Positions 7,825 to 15,724 of a stretch of DNA of 36,262 nucleotides are shown piece by piece (position 1 is the stretch's first letter; each line of letters begins with the position of its first letter). The stretch comes from CAYOHG01 sp964465125 (GTDB taxonomy: Bacteria > Planctomycetota > Phycisphaerae > UBA1845 > Fen-1342): assembly GCA_964465125.1 (NCBI GenBank), contig CAYXIO010000040.1, forward strand, positions 1 to 36,262, read 5' to 3'. The notes under the pieces are model-generated. The model did no database searches. It was given only the letters and a program-made list of their open reading frames with translations, and was not told the DNA's origin. The translations under genes were made by a program, and so were the position numbers.

Positions 7825-8632
7825 AGCGCACAAAACGGGAGACCGTCAGTTCGGGCACGGCGGCCTTGAGGACCTGACCGACCGACTGCTTATCATCCTT
7901 CACGAAGGGCTGCTCGAGCAGCACGAACTCGGCGAACCAGCGATCGAGCTTGCCGGTGATGATCTTCTCCGCGACCTGCGGGGGCTTGCCGGCGGCTTCC
8001 TCGGCGAAGCGCTTGCGCTGCTCGTCGACTTCGGCGGCGGCAACGTCCTCGCGACGCAGCGCGGACGGCATGATCGCGGTCACGTGCATGCAGACGTCGG
8101 TCCGCAGCTCGTTGGGGCAGTCGGCGCTCATGCTGACCATCGTGCCCTTGCGGCCGTCGTGATGCACGTAGTATCCGACCGTGTTTCGGAAGCTGTCCGC
8201 GCGGGCGATCTTCATGTTCTCGCGGATGCGGTTGAAGACCTCGTTGAGCTGGTCGCCGACGGTCAAGCCCTGCTTGCGCGGATGCGGCGCCTTGAGGATG
8301 GCGTCGGGGGTGGGCGCGTCCATGCCGGCGGCAACCTCGGCGGCGGCCTGGGCCAGCTCGATGAAGTCCTGCGTGCCGGCGACCGGCGCGGTTTCGCAGC
8401 GCAGTTCGACGATTCCGCCTCGGCTCCGGTCGGCACTGACGTGGCAGGCGATGCGCCCGTCGCCGGCCTCGCGATCGGCCATCTTGGCCGAGCGGACCAT
8501 GCCCTGTTCCTTGAGCCAGTCGATGGCCCCGGCTTCGTTCCCGCCGCTGTGCAACAGGGCCTTCTTGCAGTCCATCATGGGCAGCCCCGTCTTCTTTCGC
8601 AGGGCGTTGACCATCTCGGCGGTTACAGCCAT
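7805..8632 (-). CDS. tsf: Elongation factor Ts
   Basis: The 275-residue protein begins MAVTAEMVNALRKKTGLPMM and contains DCKKALLHSGGNE, the canonical EF-Ts N-terminal UBA-like region. It continues with the dimerisation and EF-Tu-contact domains (GGIVELRCETAPVAGTQDF, MHVTAIMPSALRREDV, GKLDRWFAEFVLLEQPFV). EF-Ts recycles EF-Tu-GDP to EF-Tu-GTP in the cytoplasm. The ATG at 8632 has GGAGG eight bases upstream; the longer open frame above it lacks a site. It lies 90 bases downstream of rpsB, the usual rpsB-tsf order, and its 3' end overlaps rnd. Confidence 0.97.
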   Translation of the reverse strand: MAVTAEMVNALRKKTGLPMMDCKKALLHSGGNEAGAIDWLKEQGMVRSAKMADREAGDGRIACHVSADRSRGGIVELRCETAPVAGTQDFIELAQAAAEVAAGMDAPTPDAILKAPHPRKQGLTVGDQLNEVFNRIRENMKIARADSFRNTVGYYVHHDGRKGTMVSMSADCPNELRTDVCMHVTAIMPSALRREDVAAAEVDEQRKRFAEEAAGKPPQVAEKIITGKLDRWFAEFVLLEQPFVKDDKQSVGQVLKAAVPELTVSRFVRYEVGRS

Positions 8633-8722
8633 GTCCGGATCCTCCACTCACCTTCGGGCAATATTCGCACGCCGGCCGCCAACGCGCCGACGATCGTTAC
8701 ATCGGATTGCGCCAGGCGGCGC

Positions 8723-9580
8723 CTACGACTCGATCGCGGTGGTAGGCGTTGCCGCTCCGCTGTCGCTCGTCGAGGACACGTCCTGGCTGAGCGGAGCCGG
8801 CGTCGGGGCTTCCGACGGTCCGCTGCCGCGCGGCCCGCGCCGCCGCGGGCGCCCACCCTCGCCGCCGAAGTCTTCCGTCGGCACGCTCTCGGGCCGGGCG
8901 CGCTTGCCCTCCTCGACCGCGTCGGCCAGGCGCGTGATCACAAGCTGGATCGAGCGCATGCCGTCGTCGTTGCCGGGAATGGCGATGCTGGCGAAATCAG
9001 GATCCCCGTCCGTATCGAGCAGGCAAATGGTGGGAATGCCAAGCGAACGGGCTTCGCGGACGGCGTTGCTCTCCTTGCGCACGTCGACAATGATCAGTGC
9101 GCCGGGAAGCCGCGTCATGGTTCGGATGCCGCTGAGGTTTCGCTGAATCTTCTCGAGCTCGCGCGAAAGCGTCGACTTCATCTTCTTGGAATACCCGGTC
9201 TCCCAGGTGGGACCGCTGGCGAGCGCTTCGAGCTCTTCCAGGCGCTGCAACCGCGAGCGAATGGTGCGGAAGTTGGTCAGCGTGCCGCCGAGCCAGCGCT
9301 CGATCACGAACGGCATGGCGCAGCGCTCCGCCTGCTCCTTGACGATGTCGCGCGCCTGGCGCTTGGTTCCGACGAAGAGGACGTCCTGGTTGTTGGCGAC
9401 GACCTTGGTCAGGAATTTCTGCGCGCGCAACATCCCGCGCAGGGTCTCGCGGATATCGATGATGTGGATTGAATTGCGTTTGCCGTAGATGAACGGCTTC
9501 ATCTTCGGGTTCCAGCGCGAGGCGTGATTCCCGAAGTGGATTCCGGCGTCCAGCATCTCGCGGACCAGCGGTACGGCCAA
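8723..9580 (-). CDS. rpsB: 30S ribosomal protein S2 with C-terminal extension
   Basis: S2 is a structural protein of the small ribosomal subunit. The protein shows EMLDAGIHFGNHASRWNPKM, FIYGKRNSIHIIDI, VLFVGTKRQARDIV, RWLGGTLTNFRTI and IPTICLLDTDGDPDFASIAI, all diagnostic of bacterial S2. I place the start at the TTG at 9580 because GGGAGGTG (9585-9593, minus strand) sits at the right distance and translation would then begin MAVPLVREMLDAG, as in other S2 proteins. The open frame above it has no such signal. After the conserved core the last 50 residues or so form a Gly/Arg/Pro/Ser-rich, low-complexity tail that is absent from many S2 proteins. It is first in the rpsB-tsf-rnd operon. Confidence 0.96.
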   Translation of the reverse strand: MAVPLVREMLDAGIHFGNHASRWNPKMKPFIYGKRNSIHIIDIRETLRGMLRAQKFLTKVVANNQDVLFVGTKRQARDIVKEQAERCAMPFVIERWLGGTLTNFRTIRSRLQRLEELEALASGPTWETGYSKKMKSTLSRELEKIQRNLSGIRTMTRLPGALIIVDVRKESNAVREARSLGIPTICLLDTDGDPDFASIAIPGNDDGMRSIQLVITRLADAVEEGKRARPESVPTEDFGGEGGRPRRRGPRGSGPSEAPTPAPLSQDVSSTSDSGAATPTTAIES

Positions 9581-9662
9581 GCGACACCTCCCACCAGCGA
9601 CGGTCGCCCGTCCCAAGCCCCGAATCTGTATCTTCTGCCGGCCGCAACCTTTCCAGCGCTTC

Positions 9663-9694
9663 CGGCAACCAAGCCTGCCGAGCAGTGCCTGCTC
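9663..9694 (-). other. Tandem hairpins in the rpsB leader
   Basis: GAGCAG and CTGCTC form a perfect 6-bp stem with a three-base loop (9680-9694). Immediately downstream in the transcript CGGCA and TGCCG form a 5-bp stem (9663-9680). They lie at the start of the predicted rpsB mRNA. S2 autoregulates through leader structures in some bacteria; whether this leader does so is not known. Confidence 0.4.
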
Positions 9695-9705
9695 GTGAAC
9701 CGGGT

Positions 9706-9735
9706 AACATAAGGGCCGGTGAGGGCCAGCGTCAA
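9706..9735 (-). promoter_or_regulatory. Promoter of the rpsB-tsf-rnd operon
   Basis: On the minus strand TTGACG (9735-9730, five of six matches) and TATGTT (9711-9706, four of six) are 18 bases apart. The start would be near 9699, giving a 5' leader of about 120 bases before the rpsB TTG. Confidence 0.6.
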
Positions 9736-10000
9736 GCGACCTGCCGGCCGGGCGCGCGTGTGCTCCGGTGCAACGGCTCCGCGGGGCGGCGAACCGGCCC
9801 GACGTTCATGGGTCCGCGACGAGCGTGCGATCCCGCGGCCGGGAAGCGAGCCAGGATCAGCAAGCGCCGCGAGCCGCCTCAAAAGCAACGGCGCGCCCGG
9901 CCGATAGTCATCGTGAGTTCGGCGTGACGTCGCGTGGGCCGCCGCTCGTGCGGGGCCGTCTGCGTGTCCGCCAACGGCTTGCGCACAGGCTGCACCCGGC

Positions 10001-11014
10001 ATGCCCGAGATCCTGGCCCAGAACGAGATTGACGCGCTATTATCGTCCTTCTCGTCCGAGTCCCCCGGCGGCGACGCCGCGGCGAAAACCGATCCCTCCG
10101 CCTCGCGGGCCGCCTCCGACGCCGAGCGCGTCGAAGCCTACGACTTCCGGCATCCCGAACGCGTCAGCAAAGACCAGATTCGCGCGCTCTCGTCGGTTCA
10201 CGAGGTCTTCGCACGCAATTTCGGCGCCATGCTATCCGGCATGCTGCGAACCATCGTGGATGTCCGCGTCGTGGGGGTCGAGCAACTCACGTACAGCGAG
10301 TTCATCCACTCGATGCCGAATCCAACCTGCTTCGTTACGCTGCAGGCGCCCCCGCTGGAAGGTAAGATCTGCCTCGAAATCAGCCCCCTGATCGTATATC
10401 CGATAGTCGATCGCCTTCTGGGTGGCGACAACTCGAACGTCTACATCCCGCAGCGCTCGCTGACCTCGATCGAATGGCGGCTGATCGGCAAGCTGGTCGA
10501 CCGCGGCCTGGGGCTGCTCTCGGAAGTGTGGCGCAATCTCACCGAAGTGCGCTTCGAGATGGTCGAGACCGAGAGCAACCCGCAGCTCGTGCACATCGTC
10601 GCCCCAACCGAGGTGGTCGCCTTTGTTTCGTTCGAGATCAAGCTCGGGCAAACCGCCGGCACGATGAGCCTCTGTATCCCGTACAACACGATCGAATCCG
10701 TGCTGAGCCATCTGACCGCGCAGTCGTGGTTCTACCGGCCGCGCGCCGCGACGGACGTGCAGCGTCAGCGGATCGCGCGCAACCTGTCACGCGGAACCAT
10801 CGAGCTGACGGCGTTTCTCGGCACCGCCCGCGTGCGGCTGAACCAACTGCGAGGGCTCTCGCCGGGGGACATCATTCCCCTCGACAAGCGCGTCAACGCT
10901 CCACTGATTGTCTGCATCGGCGGACGTAACAAGTACGCGGGCGGGGCGGGGCAGGTACGCGGACACCGCGCCATTCGGATTCAGCGGCAGGCCCTGGGCG
11001 ACGAGCCGGTCTGA
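10001..11014 (+). CDS. fliM: Flagellar motor switch protein FliM
   Basis: The 337-residue protein opens with MPEILAQNEIDALLSSF, the conserved N-terminal peptide that binds phospho-CheY, followed by a flexible acidic/Ala stretch. The CheC-like middle domain runs from YDFRHPERVSKDQIRAL to about residue 230 (FARNFGAMLSGMLRTIVDV, GVEQLTYSEFIHSMPNPT). The C-terminal SpoA/FliN-like domain includes LRGLSPGDIIPLDKRVNAPL. FliM sits in the C-ring at the cytoplasmic face of the flagellar basal body and switches rotation. No other flagellar gene is adjacent, although an Hpt gene lies 1.1 kb away. Its last 34 bases overlap the convergent regulator gene. The start is set by the conserved N-terminal peptide because no good ribosome binding site is visible. 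Confidence 0.93.
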   Translation: MPEILAQNEIDALLSSFSSESPGGDAAAKTDPSASRAASDAERVEAYDFRHPERVSKDQIRALSSVHEVFARNFGAMLSGMLRTIVDVRVVGVEQLTYSEFIHSMPNPTCFVTLQAPPLEGKICLEISPLIVYPIVDRLLGGDNSNVYIPQRSLTSIEWRLIGKLVDRGLGLLSEVWRNLTEVRFEMVETESNPQLVHIVAPTEVVAFVSFEIKLGQTAGTMSLCIPYNTIESVLSHLTAQSWFYRPRAATDVQRQRIARNLSRGTIELTAFLGTARVRLNQLRGLSPGDIIPLDKRVNAPLIVCIGGRNKYAGGAGQVRGHRAIRIQRQALGDEPV

Positions 11015-11883
11015 AGCGCCGCAGCTCCAAGCGCCAACTCGCGGGCCAGTTCGCTCAGTTCCGTCATTCCGGTGCAGCAGACGATTCCCGGCAGCGCTTT
11101 GCAGACCTCGGCCCGAAAAGCCCGGCCACCCACCGCCAGCGTCGCCCCTTGGGCGCCGGCCACGTCGAACAGCCGGGTGCAGCCGGCGATCAGGCGCTCG
11201 TCGGATTCCGTTGTGCTCGCGCTCAGCCAGACCAGCCGCGGACGTAGCTGCCGAATCGCCGCCACCAGCGTAGAGAACGGCAGGTGCACGCCGAGCGACT
11301 CCGCCTGCCAGCCCGCGGCACGGAGCGCCAGCTCGGCCATGTGGACTGGGACCGCGAACCAGTCGCCCTCCGTCGCGCCGCCGATGGCGCGCGGGGCGTC
11401 GGGCGCCGGCGGTGCGAAGAGCCACTGCAACCGATTGAGCGTTCGCAGGCAGATTTCGCAGCCGCGGCGCTCCTGATAGATCTCGAGGTGACCGGCTTCC
11501 CAGCGGCGTCCGATCTCCGCGAGGACAGGTGCGATGACTTCGTCCGCGATGGCGGGAAACGGTTGGCCGGCCAGATGCAGGTCGATGACGATGCGCTGAA
11601 AGGCCTGCTCGTCTCCGGCAGCCAGCGCGTCAGCGCCCTGACTGACCGCCCGGGCGGAAGTGGTCTTGCCTTTGCCGGTCGTCGAAGGCAGCCCCAGAAT
11701 CTCGGGCCGAATCGGGGCACGTCCGGATTCTTGCAGGAATCTCAGAACGGCGTGGAGCGGCAGCCGGCGGTGTCCACCGACCGTACGGGTGGCTTCGATG
11801 ACGCCCTTGTCGCACCATCGCTTGAGTGACGCTTCGCTGACACCGATCGCCAGCGCGACCTGGCGGGGGCTGAGATGCTCCAT
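10981..11883 (-). CDS. MerR-type regulator with a B12-binding-like fold (CarH/LitR-like), cobalamin His replaced
   Basis: The 300-residue protein has an N-terminal MerR-type winged helix (residues 1-52: LSPRQVALAIGVSEASLKRW, then GGHRRLPL), a helical bundle (about 85-155, with RRWEAGHLEIYQERRGCEI like the W...E region of CarH), and a Rossmann-like B12-binding domain (about 170-290). CarH-type proteins repress carotenoid or photolyase genes until light breaks their cobalamin. Here the DxHxxG cobalamin motif reads D174-W-F176-A-V-P179, so the ligand His is Phe and the Gly is Pro. Ser221 of the SxL motif is kept, its Leu is Ser, and the Gly pair at 252-253 remains. The ATG at 11883 fits the domain start; no clear ribosome binding site is seen. 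It follows the Hpt gene on the same strand after a strong hairpin, and overlaps fliM tail-to-tail. Confidence 0.8.
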   Translation of the reverse strand: MEHLSPRQVALAIGVSEASLKRWCDKGVIEATRTVGGHRRLPLHAVLRFLQESGRAPIRPEILGLPSTTGKGKTTSARAVSQGADALAAGDEQAFQRIVIDLHLAGQPFPAIADEVIAPVLAEIGRRWEAGHLEIYQERRGCEICLRTLNRLQWLFAPPAPDAPRAIGGATEGDWFAVPVHMAELALRAAGWQAESLGVHLPFSTLVAAIRQLRPRLVWLSASTTESDERLIAGCTRLFDVAGAQGATLAVGGRAFRAEVCKALPGIVCCTGMTELSELARELALGAAALQTGSSPRACR

Positions 11884-12010
11884 CAGCGCAAACCCAGTCA
11901 CTCCGTAGGCAAGCCATCCGAATCTTAGTGTGTTCCGAGTGTCCCGGAGCCGTTTTCGCGGCCGGGAGTTGCGACCATCCGCGGCGGACGCCAGCGCCAG
12001 GCAGAACGCG

Positions 12011-12046
12011 GCGCGGCGCCCCGGCAACGTCCCGGAGGCGCCGCGC
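12011..12046 (-). terminator. Terminator-like hairpin after the Hpt gene
   Basis: GCGCGGCGCC and GGCGCCGCGC form a perfect 10-bp stem with a 16-base loop, starting 25 bases after the Hpt stop codon on the minus strand. There is no U-tract. It separates the Hpt gene from the CarH-like gene and suggests they are not one operon. Confidence 0.55.
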
Positions 12047-12070
12047 TCGCTTTGCCAGATTGCGTTTTCG

Positions 12071-12397
12071 TTACAGGCCGGCTCGGGCAGCCGACACCAA
12101 CGCCTCCAGTTGCTTCACGTACGCGTCGAACGCTTGCCCGCGTTGCAGCGCGAAGTCCTTTTCCATGCGCGCCGCGACGCCGGTGATCGCCTCGTAGCCG
12201 TACGAGCCGCCCGCTCCCTTGAGCTGGTGCGCCAAGGCACAGAGGCGCGCCCAGTCGTCGGCGGAGTACGCCGCTCGAAGATCCGTGATTCGCTCGCGCA
12301 GCGAGTCGACGAACTCGAGCACGATCTCGCGCATGTCCGGGTCTTCCTGGACCAGCGTCGACTTCAGCACGTCGGGAACTGCATGGGTCTCAGGCAT
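12071..12397 (-). CDS. Single-domain histidine phosphotransfer (Hpt) protein
   Basis: The 108-residue protein is an isolated Hpt domain. The phospho-accepting His57 lies in the signature LAHQLKGAGGSYGY, followed by a helix with AARMEKDF; the N-terminal helix reads DPDMREIVLEFVDSLRERI. Hpt domains relay phosphate between receiver domains in multistep phosphorelays in the cytoplasm. No kinase or receiver gene is adjacent, so its partners are unknown. Its position near fliM makes a chemotaxis link possible, but proximity is the only hint. The gene is divergent from glmS and ends before a strong hairpin. Confidence 0.85.
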   Translation of the reverse strand: MPETHAVPDVLKSTLVQEDPDMREIVLEFVDSLRERITDLRAAYSADDWARLCALAHQLKGAGGSYGYEAITGVAARMEKDFALQRGQAFDAYVKQLEALVSAARAGL

Positions 12398-12455
12398 CGT
12401 ATCGCGCCCCCCCTCTCGCTCAGGATCGGCCGAACCCGGCTGCCGGCAGAGGATT

Positions 12456-12488
12456 CACCGAAAAGCCGCTCGCGGCTTCTGTTCGGTG
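12456..12488. other. 33-base hairpin between the Hpt gene and glmS
   Basis: CACCGAA pairs with TTCGGTG and, inside it, AAGCCG pairs with CGGCTT around a CTCG loop, giving 13 base pairs with a single three-base bulge (CTG). It lies 59 bases upstream of the Hpt start and about 160 upstream of glmS. On the minus strand the inner stem is followed by a short T-run. It may belong to either leader, or be an upstream terminator reading leftward. Confidence 0.4.
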
Positions 12489-12601
12489 GCGGCCAGACTT
12501 TGGTCGCATGAGCCTCCGGTCGATGAAGGTGCAGGGCCATAAACGGACGTTGGCTGCTGAACCCGCACCGGCGCTCGCTCGTAGAGTCATGCGGCAGCCA
12601 C

Positions 12602-12607
12602 TAGAAT
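12602..12607 (+). promoter_or_regulatory. Possible -10 element of glmS
   Basis: TAGAAT matches five of six positions of the -10 consensus and lies 43 bases before the glmS ATG. No good -35 hexamer is found 16-18 bases upstream, so this is a weak candidate. Confidence 0.3.
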
Positions 12608-12649
12608 GCTGGCATACGCCTGAGTCGAGAGGCAAGAGGAGCCCGCAGT

Positions 12650-14476
12650 ATGTGTGGAATTGTCGCTTATATCGGCCAGCGCGACGCCTGTCCGATCCTG
12701 GTCGAGGGCCTCAAGCGTCTCGATTATCGGGGGTACGATTCCGCCGGCCTGGTGCTGATTCGCGACGGCCAACTGCACGTCCGCCGCGCGCCTGGTCGAA
12801 TCGCCAACCTCGAACGGATGCTCGACGGTCTGCCGAGCCGCTGCCAGATCGGCATGGCCCACACGCGTTGGGCCACGCACGGCGCGCCGACCGAGCGAAA
12901 TGCCCACCCGCACCGCGACGCGACCGGCCGCATGGCGCTGGTGCACAACGGGATTATCGAAAACTACCAGGTCCTGAAAAAGTTCCTCTCCGCCGAGAAC
13001 ATCACGCTCGACAGCGATACCGACACCGAGGTGCTCGCCAAGCTGATCGGGCACTTCTACAAGGGTAAGCTCGAAGACGCCGTCCGGCAGGCCCTGCGCG
13101 AGGTGCGCGGCACCTTCGGCATCACGGTGCTGCACGCCGACGAGCCCGACAAGGTTGTCGCAGCCCGCCGCGGCAGCCCGCTCATCATCGGCGTCGGCCA
13201 GGGCGAGAATCTGGTCGCCTCGGACGCGGCGGCGATCATCCAGCACACCGCGCAGGTGATCTACCTTTCGGACAACGAGGTTGCCACGATCACGCGCGAG
13301 GGCTTTGCGACGACCACGCTCGACGCCGCTCCGGTCAGCAAGGACATCGAGGAAATCGAGTGGACGCTCGAACAGCTCGAGCTCGGCGGCCATGAGCACT
13401 TCATGGCCAAGGAGATCTTCGAGCAGCCCGAGGCGCTGCGCAACTGCCTGCGCGGGCGCATCGATCTCGAGGACGGGCGGGTGGTGCTGGGCGGACTGGC
13501 CGGCGTCACCAAGGCGCTGGCGCAGACGCACCGCATCATCCTGACCGCGTGCGGAACGGCCTGGCACGCGGGCCTGATCGGCGAGTATCTCATTGAAGAG
13601 TTGGCCCGCATCCCCTGCGAGACCGAGTATGCCAGCGAGTTCCGCTACCGCAACCCGGTCATCGAGGACGACACGACTCTGCTGGCCATCTCGCAGAGCG
13701 GCGAGACAATCGACACGCTCGCGGCGCTGCGCGAGGGGCGCGAGCGCGGGGCCAATGTCATCGGAATCGTCAACGCGGTCGGCTCGACCATCGCACGCGA
13801 GACCGACGCCGGCGTGTACCTGCACGTCGGCCCCGAGATCGGCGTTGCGTCCACCAAGGCGTTCGTCGGGCAGGTCAGCGTGCTCGCGCTGCTGGCCGCC
13901 TACTTTGGCCGTCGCCGGCACCTCAGCCAGTCCGCCTGTCACGCCTACCTGCGTTCGCTGAACGAAATCCCGTCCGCGATCGAGCGGGCGCTCGAGCTCG
14001 ACACGCAGGTTCGCAGGATCGCCGGCGAGTACGTCGACGCCGGCAACTGGCTCTACCTCGGCCGCGGCCTGCAATACCCGGTCGCGCTCGAAGGCGCGCT
14101 GAAGCTCAAGGAAATCAGCTACATCCACGCCGAGGGACTGCCCGCCGCCGAGATGAAGCACGGCCCGATCGCGCTGATCAGCGAGGACATGCCCGTTGTC
14201 GTGCTCGCCCCGCACGGACACTGGTACGAGAAGTCGATCGGCAACATCGAGGAAGTCCGCAGCCGCGGCGGCCGCATCATCGCCGTCGCAACCGAGGGCG
14301 ATGAGGAGATTGCGCGCCTCGCTGAGCACGTGCTCTACGTTCCCGACGTGCCCGAACTGCTTCAGCCGCTCGTCACCGTCATTCCGCTGCAACTGCTGGC
14401 GTATCACGCCGCCGTCCTGCGCGGCTGCGACGTGGACAAGCCGCGGAATCTGGCGAAGGCCGTCACGGTGGAGTAG
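12650..14476 (+). CDS. glmS: Glutamine-fructose-6-phosphate aminotransferase (isomerizing)
   Basis: The 608-residue protein has the usual GlmS length and layout. It begins MCGIVAYIGQ, with the catalytic Cys exposed after Met removal, then a class II glutamine amidotransferase domain (RLDYRGYDSAG, GMAHTRWATHGAPTERNAHP, HNGIIENY) to about residue 240. Two SIS sugar-isomerase domains follow (ILTACGTAWHAG, AISQSGETIDTL, GLPAAEMKHGPIAL), and the protein ends DKPRNLAKAVTVE. It makes glucosamine-6-phosphate from fructose-6-phosphate and glutamine, the first step toward UDP-GlcNAc. The ATG has AGAGGAG ten bases upstream. I found no glmS ribozyme in the leader. The gene appears monocistronic and converges on a small membrane-protein gene 51 bases away. 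Confidence 0.97.
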   Translation: MCGIVAYIGQRDACPILVEGLKRLDYRGYDSAGLVLIRDGQLHVRRAPGRIANLERMLDGLPSRCQIGMAHTRWATHGAPTERNAHPHRDATGRMALVHNGIIENYQVLKKFLSAENITLDSDTDTEVLAKLIGHFYKGKLEDAVRQALREVRGTFGITVLHADEPDKVVAARRGSPLIIGVGQGENLVASDAAAIIQHTAQVIYLSDNEVATITREGFATTTLDAAPVSKDIEEIEWTLEQLELGGHEHFMAKEIFEQPEALRNCLRGRIDLEDGRVVLGGLAGVTKALAQTHRIILTACGTAWHAGLIGEYLIEELARIPCETEYASEFRYRNPVIEDDTTLLAISQSGETIDTLAALREGRERGANVIGIVNAVGSTIARETDAGVYLHVGPEIGVASTKAFVGQVSVLALLAAYFGRRRHLSQSACHAYLRSLNEIPSAIERALELDTQVRRIAGEYVDAGNWLYLGRGLQYPVALEGALKLKEISYIHAEGLPAAEMKHGPIALISEDMPVVVLAPHGHWYEKSIGNIEEVRSRGGRIIAVATEGDEEIARLAEHVLYVPDVPELLQPLVTVIPLQLLAYHAAVLRGCDVDKPRNLAKAVTVE

Positions 14477-14527
14477 GGGGGCGATCCGGCGTTCGAGCCG
14501 CGCGCGGCGTCCTGGAACACGCGGCGC

Positions 14528-14974
14528 TTACGTATCAGCAGCTCCGTTTCCAGCGCCGCATGGTCCGCGCCCGGCGTCCACCCGTCGCAGCAGCGCCAGA
14601 ATCAGCAGCCCCATCAGCACGATCGGCGGTCCTTCGCAGAGCGTCCACGCCAGCGGCATCGGTGCCCACGCGTCGATCCAGACCATCGCCACGCCGAAGA
14701 CCACCGAACACCAGCCCAGGTATCGGATCACCGGCGAAAACCGCCGCACGTCGCGCGCCAGCGCAATCGCCAGCCCGCCGTGCAGGGCGTACAGCCCGCT
14801 GATGGAGCGCGTGAGGTATTCGGTCAGCGGGGCGGCGGGGAACCTGCCCAGGCCGAGCCACTCGTGAATCCCGGCCATCCAGAGGGTCGGCATCACGAGC
14901 GCACCCAGCGCGAGCAGCAACATCACGCCGAGCAAACGCAGCAACCACGCCAGCAGACGTTCGGCCGAGAGCAT
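14528..14974 (-). CDS. Small membrane protein of unknown function
   Basis: The 148-residue protein has four likely transmembrane helices: about residues 8-30 (LAWLLRLLGVMLLLALGALV), 55-75 (around LYALHGGLAIALA), 80-102 (VIRYLGWCSVVFGVAMVWID) and 112-132 (around PPIVLMGLLILALL). It ends in a short Gly/Ala-rich cytoplasmic tail. I do not recognise a named family. The gene is divergent from the next membrane-protein gene, only 48 bases away. On the minus strand TATTCT lies seven bases before the ATG, so the mRNA may be leaderless, but no -35 was found. The call rests on coding character and the coherent helix pattern. Confidence 0.6.
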   Translation of the reverse strand: MLSAERLLAWLLRLLGVMLLLALGALVMPTLWMAGIHEWLGLGRFPAAPLTEYLTRSISGLYALHGGLAIALARDVRRFSPVIRYLGWCSVVFGVAMVWIDAWAPMPLAWTLCEGPPIVLMGLLILALLRRVDAGRGPCGAGNGAADT

Positions 14975-15022
14975 CGCCGGATAGAATACCCACGGACATC
15001 CGTGCGGCGGAGGTCATGCAGG

Positions 15023-15586
15023 TTGGACAATCGGCGACGCATCCCGCCCGGACATTGGCGCCCGTTGCTGGCCGCCGTGGCCTTCGGGGCGCTGGCGCTG
15101 GGCCTGGCGGATCCGCTACTGCGCGGCGCAACGTTGGCCCTGGGATATCCGCCGCCCGTGGGAAGCGCGGTGAGCGTGGCGATCGTTCTTCCGGCGCTGC
15201 TGTGCTGGAACGCCGTAGCCTATCCGCGGCTCGACTTCTGCCTGGCGACCCTTGCGCTTGGGTTGTTCCTATTCTCGGAGTCAGCGGGCGTCGCACACTC
15301 GATCGAAGCCCGGTCCTGGAGTTCGCAGGTACTTTCGCCCCCACCTCCCGGCGTCGTCATTCCGGCGTACGACCTCGGTCGTTTGCGGGAAATCGGTGGC
15401 CTGGCGCTCTTGTCCATGCCCCAGACCGTCGGCCTCTTGCTCGTGGCCACGGCGATCGCCCACCGCTACCGCGTCGTCGGCGAGCCCGATCCGCTGACCT
15501 GCGCCGAATGCGGCTACTCGCTGATCGGCCTGACGGAGCCGCGCTGCCCCGAATGCGGCGCGCCGTTCGCGCTGCAAGGGACGTAG
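15023..15586 (+). CDS. Membrane protein with C-terminal CPECG zinc ribbon
   Basis: The 187-residue protein has four hydrophobic segments (starting LLAAVAFGALALGLADPLL, SVAIVLPALLCWNAVAY, CLATLALGLFLF and SMPQTVGLLLVATAIA). It ends with a four-Cys zinc ribbon, CAECGYSLIGLTEPRCPECG, very near the C-terminus. This pairing is common among uncharacterised planctomycete membrane proteins; I know of no assigned function. The start is placed at the TTG at 15023 because GGAGGT lies eight to ten bases upstream and the first hydrophobic segment follows soon after. The frame is open further upstream, but there it runs antisense to the divergent gene and lacks a membrane protein's composition. The hemerythrin gene follows 138 bases downstream on the same strand. 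Confidence 0.65.
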   Translation: MDNRRRIPPGHWRPLLAAVAFGALALGLADPLLRGATLALGYPPPVGSAVSVAIVLPALLCWNAVAYPRLDFCLATLALGLFLFSESAGVAHSIEARSWSSQVLSPPPPGVVIPAYDLGRLREIGGLALLSMPQTVGLLLVATAIAHRYRVVGEPDPLTCAECGYSLIGLTEPRCPECGAPFALQGT

Positions 15587-15724
15587 ACGAGCCCGACAAC
15601 GAACCCGCATCGGAATAGCCGGTCGGGTTTCGCATCTTTTTCGCCGTGGACCCTTGTCACGCGGACGCGGCTGTGGACACTGCGCCGGGGAAAGCAGTCC
15701 TGCCACGCCGCCCAGGAGTTGGCC

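Larger units (their letters stand above)
9581..10000. other. Gene-free region between divergent rpsB and fliM, with the rpsB promoter and leader
   Basis: These 420 bases have no supportable gene. On the minus strand they hold the rpsB ribosome binding site, a leader of about 120 bases with two adjacent hairpins, and a good promoter at 9706-9735. The part from about 9740 to 10000 shows nothing recognisable; the fliM promoter must lie there but no convincing hexamers were found, and fliM also lacks a clear ribosome binding site. Confidence 0.6.

Noticed and set aside
7382..9472. A 696-codon plus-strand frame across tsf and rpsB
   Set aside because: It spans two unambiguous ribosome-related genes on the other strand and has no recognisable domain.
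9768..10391. A plus-strand frame overlapping the fliM start
   Set aside because: It is out of frame with fliM, Pro/Arg/Ser-rich and lacks a start signal, so it is a shadow frame.
12398..12649. glmS self-cleaving ribozyme
   Set aside because: The core sequences expected of the ribozyme are not present, and the distance and structure do not fit.
12587..14407. A 606-codon minus-strand frame antisense to glmS
   Set aside because: GlmS motifs are intact on the plus strand across the same stretch; the antisense product shows no domain and arises from high third-position GC.
14497..14508. GCCGCGCGCGGC palindrome after glmS as a terminator
   Set aside because: It has no loop and a very short stem, and such GC palindromes are expected by chance at this base composition.
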